Part shown: positions 54,124 to 56,347 of the stretch, in pieces | Layout of the letters: every line of letters begins with the position of its first letter | Numbering within the stretch: position 1 is the first letter of the stretch | Assembly: GCA_009691785.1 (NCBI GenBank) | Contig: SIAM01000012.1 | Coordinates: 1 to 56,347, forward strand | Source: Phycisphaerales bacterium | Lineage (GTDB): Bacteria; Planctomycetota; Phycisphaerae; Phycisphaerales; SM1A02 | Direction of reading: 5' to 3' | Length of the DNA stretch: 56,347 nt | Program-made: the position numbers and the translations under genes | Notes under the pieces: model-generated | Told to the model about the DNA's origin: nothing | Databases searched by the model: none | Seen by the model: only the letters and a program-made list of their open reading frames with translations

Positions 54124-55494
54124 TCAACCCATGTTCATGGTCATCAGGAACTCCGCGTTGCTCTTGGTCTTGCCCAAGCGGCTCTTCAGGAGTTCCATGG
54201 CTTCAACCACGTTCATGTCGCTCACCACTTTGCGCAGGCGCACAATCAGCTCGTGCTCCTTGGGGTCAAGCAATAATTCCTCGCGGCGCGTGCCGCTGGC
54301 GCCAACATCGATCGCTGGATAAATGCGCTTCTCAACCAACTTGCGATCCAAGTGAAGTTCGGCGTTGCCAGTTCCCTTGAACTCTTCAAAGATGACCTCG
54401 TCGGCGCGGCTGCCTGTGTCCACAAGCGCTGTGGCCAAAATAGTGAGCGAACCACCGTGCTCAATGTTGCGCGCCGAGCCAAAGAATTTTTTGGGCTTGA
54501 TCAGCGCGGCGTTGTCCACACCACCTGAGCCGATTTTTCCAGAGCCGGACATTCCATTGTTGTAACCACGCGCAAGTCGCGTGATGCTGTCAAGCAAAAT
54601 CACAACGTGCTGGCCAAACTCGACCATGCGGCGCGCCTTCTCCATCACCATTTCGGCAACTTGAATATGGCGCGAAACTTCTTCGTCAAATGTGCTGGCG
54701 ATCACTTCTACGCGCGGCGGAGTGTTGCGGCGAAAATCCGTGACTTCCTCGGGGCGCTCATCAATCAACAACACGATCACGTGAACGTCTGGGTGGTTCA
54801 CGCAAATTGCGTTGGTGATTTGTTGCAGAATCACGGTCTTGCCGGTGCGCGGCGGCGCAACAATTAAACCGCGCTGGCCAAAGCCAAGCGGCGTGACCAT
54901 GTCAATAATTCGCGTCTCTAGTTTGGTGGGCTGCCCCACCATTTCCAAATGAATTCGCTTGTCTGGGTGCAGCGGCGTGAGGGCCTCAAAAGTAGGCAAA
55001 TCCCGCAGCGCTGTGAGTGGTTTTCCATTCACCAAGTCAATGTGCAACATGGTGAAAAACACTTCGGTGTCTTTCGGCGCGCGCACCAAACCGGTCAACA
55101 CTTGGCCCTTGCGCAAACCAAGCTTGCGAATATGCAGCGCGCTTACATAAATGTCGTCTGGGCTATCCATGTAGCTGTACTCCGCGCTACGCAAGAAACC
55201 GAAACCTTCGTTCATAATTTCAAGCGTGCCGGTGGCGGACATCAGGCCGTACTTGTTGGCGCGGGCCTTGAGAATTTCAAACGCCAACTTTTGCTTGGGC
55301 ATGCCGGCTTGTTCTTCCAAGCCTTCGGCGCGCGCAAGCTTGATCATTTCCTCAGCGCCAAGTCTGTGCATGCCGGCCACATCAAGGTCTTCACGCTTGA
55401 TGGTTTTCTTGTCGGCAAATTCGGTTTCCAGTGCCTGAATTTCTTGATTCAACAAATCATCCGTTGGCAAACTGCCCGGTGCCAAGATCATCAC
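54124..55494 (-). CDS. rho: Transcription termination factor Rho
   Basis: 456 residues from GTG 55494 (ATG at 55491 is adjacent). The RNA-binding cold-shock domain starts near 87 ([15 protein letters not shown]), Walker A APPRTGKT is at 213-220, then [26 protein letters not shown], and the Q/R-loop parts follow. It is a hexameric helicase ending untranslated transcripts. The frame remains open 43 codons further up with a Gln-, then Arg-, then Gly-rich sequence, bounded by TAG at 55632, but it has no ATG, GTG or TTG, only an ATT at 55623. The true N-terminus may be there. coaE lies upstream, with its stop at 55717. Confidence 0.95.
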   Translation of the reverse strand: MMILAPGSLPTDDLLNQEIQALETEFADKKTIKREDLDVAGMHRLGAEEMIKLARAEGLEEQAGMPKQKLAFEILKARANKYGLMSATGTLEIMNEGFGFLRSAEYSYMDSPDDIYVSALHIRKLGLRKGQVLTGLVRAPKDTEVFFTMLHIDLVNGKPLTALRDLPTFEALTPLHPDKRIHLEMVGQPTKLETRIIDMVTPLGFGQRGLIVAPPRTGKTVILQQITNAICVNHPDVHVIVLLIDERPEEVTDFRRNTPPRVEVIASTFDEEVSRHIQVAEMVMEKARRMVEFGQHVVILLDSITRLARGYNNGMSGSGKIGSGGVDNAALIKPKKFFGSARNIEHGGSLTILATALVDTGSRADEVIFEEFKGTGNAELHLDRKLVEKRIYPAIDVGASGTRREELLLDPKEHELIVRLRKVVSDMNVVEAMELLKSRLGKTKSNAEFLMTMNMG

Positions 55495-55716
55495 GGGCGC
55501 GTTCGAGTGTCCGCCGTGACCGCCACCTCCGCCTCCACCCTTTCGTCGTCGTCGACGCTTGCCTTGGTGTTGATCTCGTTGTTGATGCTGTTGCTGCGGT
55601 TGTGATTGTGGAGGCTGTGTAATGACGGTCTATCCATATCTTGCGCAATGGCTCGTGCCATGAACGCAGTTGTGAACGGGAACTTTAAACCAATGCAGCG
55701 GACGCCCGCCGAATGT

Positions 55717-56346
55717 TTAGAGCTTTGATTCAGTTGAGGTCACCGGCGGGAGATCCCGCAGAACCTGTAGTACCTGTCTCTGCAACGAAACTGAATCGCC
55801 TTCGTTACGCAGTACATCATGCGCTGCGGAACGCTTTCGGTCAAGCGGCCACTGGGCGGATTCTCGACGCTGCAAATCATGCTCGCTCCAACCGCGGGTG
55901 CGCTGCACGCGCTCCAAGCGAGTTGCAAGCGGCGTGTCAATAAACCAAATGCGATCGCACTTGGAGCCAAGTCCAGCTTCCAGCAGAAGCGGCGCGTCAA
56001 TAACTAGCGCGGCCGTGGTGGACGGAGCCGCCGCGAATATTTCATGTCGCAGCGCTTCAACACGTGGGTGAATAAGTTGCTCCAGGCGGTGGCGATCTTC
56101 GGTTGAAGCAAACACCAAGTGCGCCACGGCTTTGCGATTGATTTCTCCGTGCGCGTCAAGAATGGTTGGTCCCCACCAGCGCACAAGTTCTTCCTTGACC
56201 GCGGGCTCGCGCAGGGTTTTGCGCACCAGGGAATCCGAGTCGCACACCACGCAACCAACTTCCTCCAGCATGCGAGCCACTTCGCTTTTGCCGCTACCGA
56301 TACCTCCTACAAGTCCAATCACTGGCAGTCGGGGCGTGGTCGACAT
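55717..56346 (-). CDS. coaE: Dephospho-CoA kinase
   Basis: Phosphorylates dephospho-CoA to CoA, the last step of CoA synthesis. 209 residues with P-loop GLVGGIGSGKSEVA (11-24), CDSDSLVRK, LIHPRVEALR and DAPLLLEAG. The start ATG is one base from the right edge. rho follows on the same strand. Confidence 0.95.
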   Translation of the reverse strand: MSTTPRLPVIGLVGGIGSGKSEVARMLEEVGCVVCDSDSLVRKTLREPAVKEELVRWWGPTILDAHGEINRKAVAHLVFASTEDRHRLEQLIHPRVEALRHEIFAAAPSTTAALVIDAPLLLEAGLGSKCDRIWFIDTPLATRLERVQRTRGWSEHDLQRRESAQWPLDRKRSAAHDVLRNEGDSVSLQRQVLQVLRDLPPVTSTESKL

Positions 56347-56347
56347 G

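Noticed and set aside
1..56347. CRISPR arrays, insertion sequences, prophage or integrative elements
   Set aside because: No regularly spaced repeats, transposase, integrase or terminal inverted repeats were seen; the high GCGC density is a genome-wide compositional trait.

Overview
The window reads as a chromosomal segment of a Planctomycetota bacterium, most likely class Phycisphaerae. This is inferred from gene content, not from a database match. The clues are an EF-Tu whose switch I region has a lysine-led TKIVT motif instead of RGIT, a DUF1559-like pseudopilin, a PEP-CTERM-like secreted protein, many small lipoproteins and secreted proteins of unknown function, a Hanks-type kinase, an FHA-GAF-HD-GYP protein, and coaE directly upstream of rho. 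Coding density is high. I see no prophage, insertion sequence, CRISPR array or rRNA, so this is mostly core genome with lineage-specific envelope genes between housekeeping genes.

Layout, left to right. 0-4 kb: a partial Wza-like export lipoprotein, pyrB, a metallophosphoesterase and two lipoproteins. 4-13 kb: sugar dehydrogenase, FHA-GAF-HD-GYP protein, phosphodiesterase, tRNA-Ala, thioredoxin, folP and a large secreted protein, all on the minus strand, then a plus-strand membrane protein. 13-16 kb: glutathione peroxidase, a degenerate phosphatase-TPR protein and a DUF493 protein. 16-20.5 kb: a shikimate operon, aroDE fusion - MFS transporter - aroC. 20.6-27.7 kb: DUF2470-like protein, phenylalanine hydroxylase, Xaa-Pro aminopeptidase, thiC under a TPP riboswitch, DinB and a Thr/Ser dehydratase. 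27.8-36.4 kb: a TPR metalloprotease, a LolA-like protein coupled to RibBA with a decayed GTP cyclohydrolase II domain, an M42 peptidase, argS and a dCMP deaminase. 36.4-43.2 kb: a kinase, a PGRP-like protein lacking one zinc ligand, two lipoproteins, rex, metF, a secreted protein and an anti-sigma-like membrane protein. 43.3-49.4 kb: metG, PEP-CTERM protein, proS, CHAD protein and a lipoprotein. 49.4-52.7 kb: the translation/transcription unit tRNA-Thr, tuf, rpmG, tRNA-Trp, secE, nusG. 52.9-56.3 kb: pseudopilin, rho and coaE.

The points most worth following are these. The tuf unit has a terminator-like hairpin directly at its predicted transcription start, four tandem hairpins between tRNA-Thr and tuf, further hairpins in two later spacers, and no rplKAJL-rpoBC after nusG. 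Three enzyme families have lost key residues: RibBA, the PPP-like phosphatase and the PGRP-like amidase. Rho has a Gln/Arg/Gly-rich N-terminal reading frame without an ordinary start codon. The rex gene heads an overlapping cluster of lipoproteins that ends near the PGRP-like protein.
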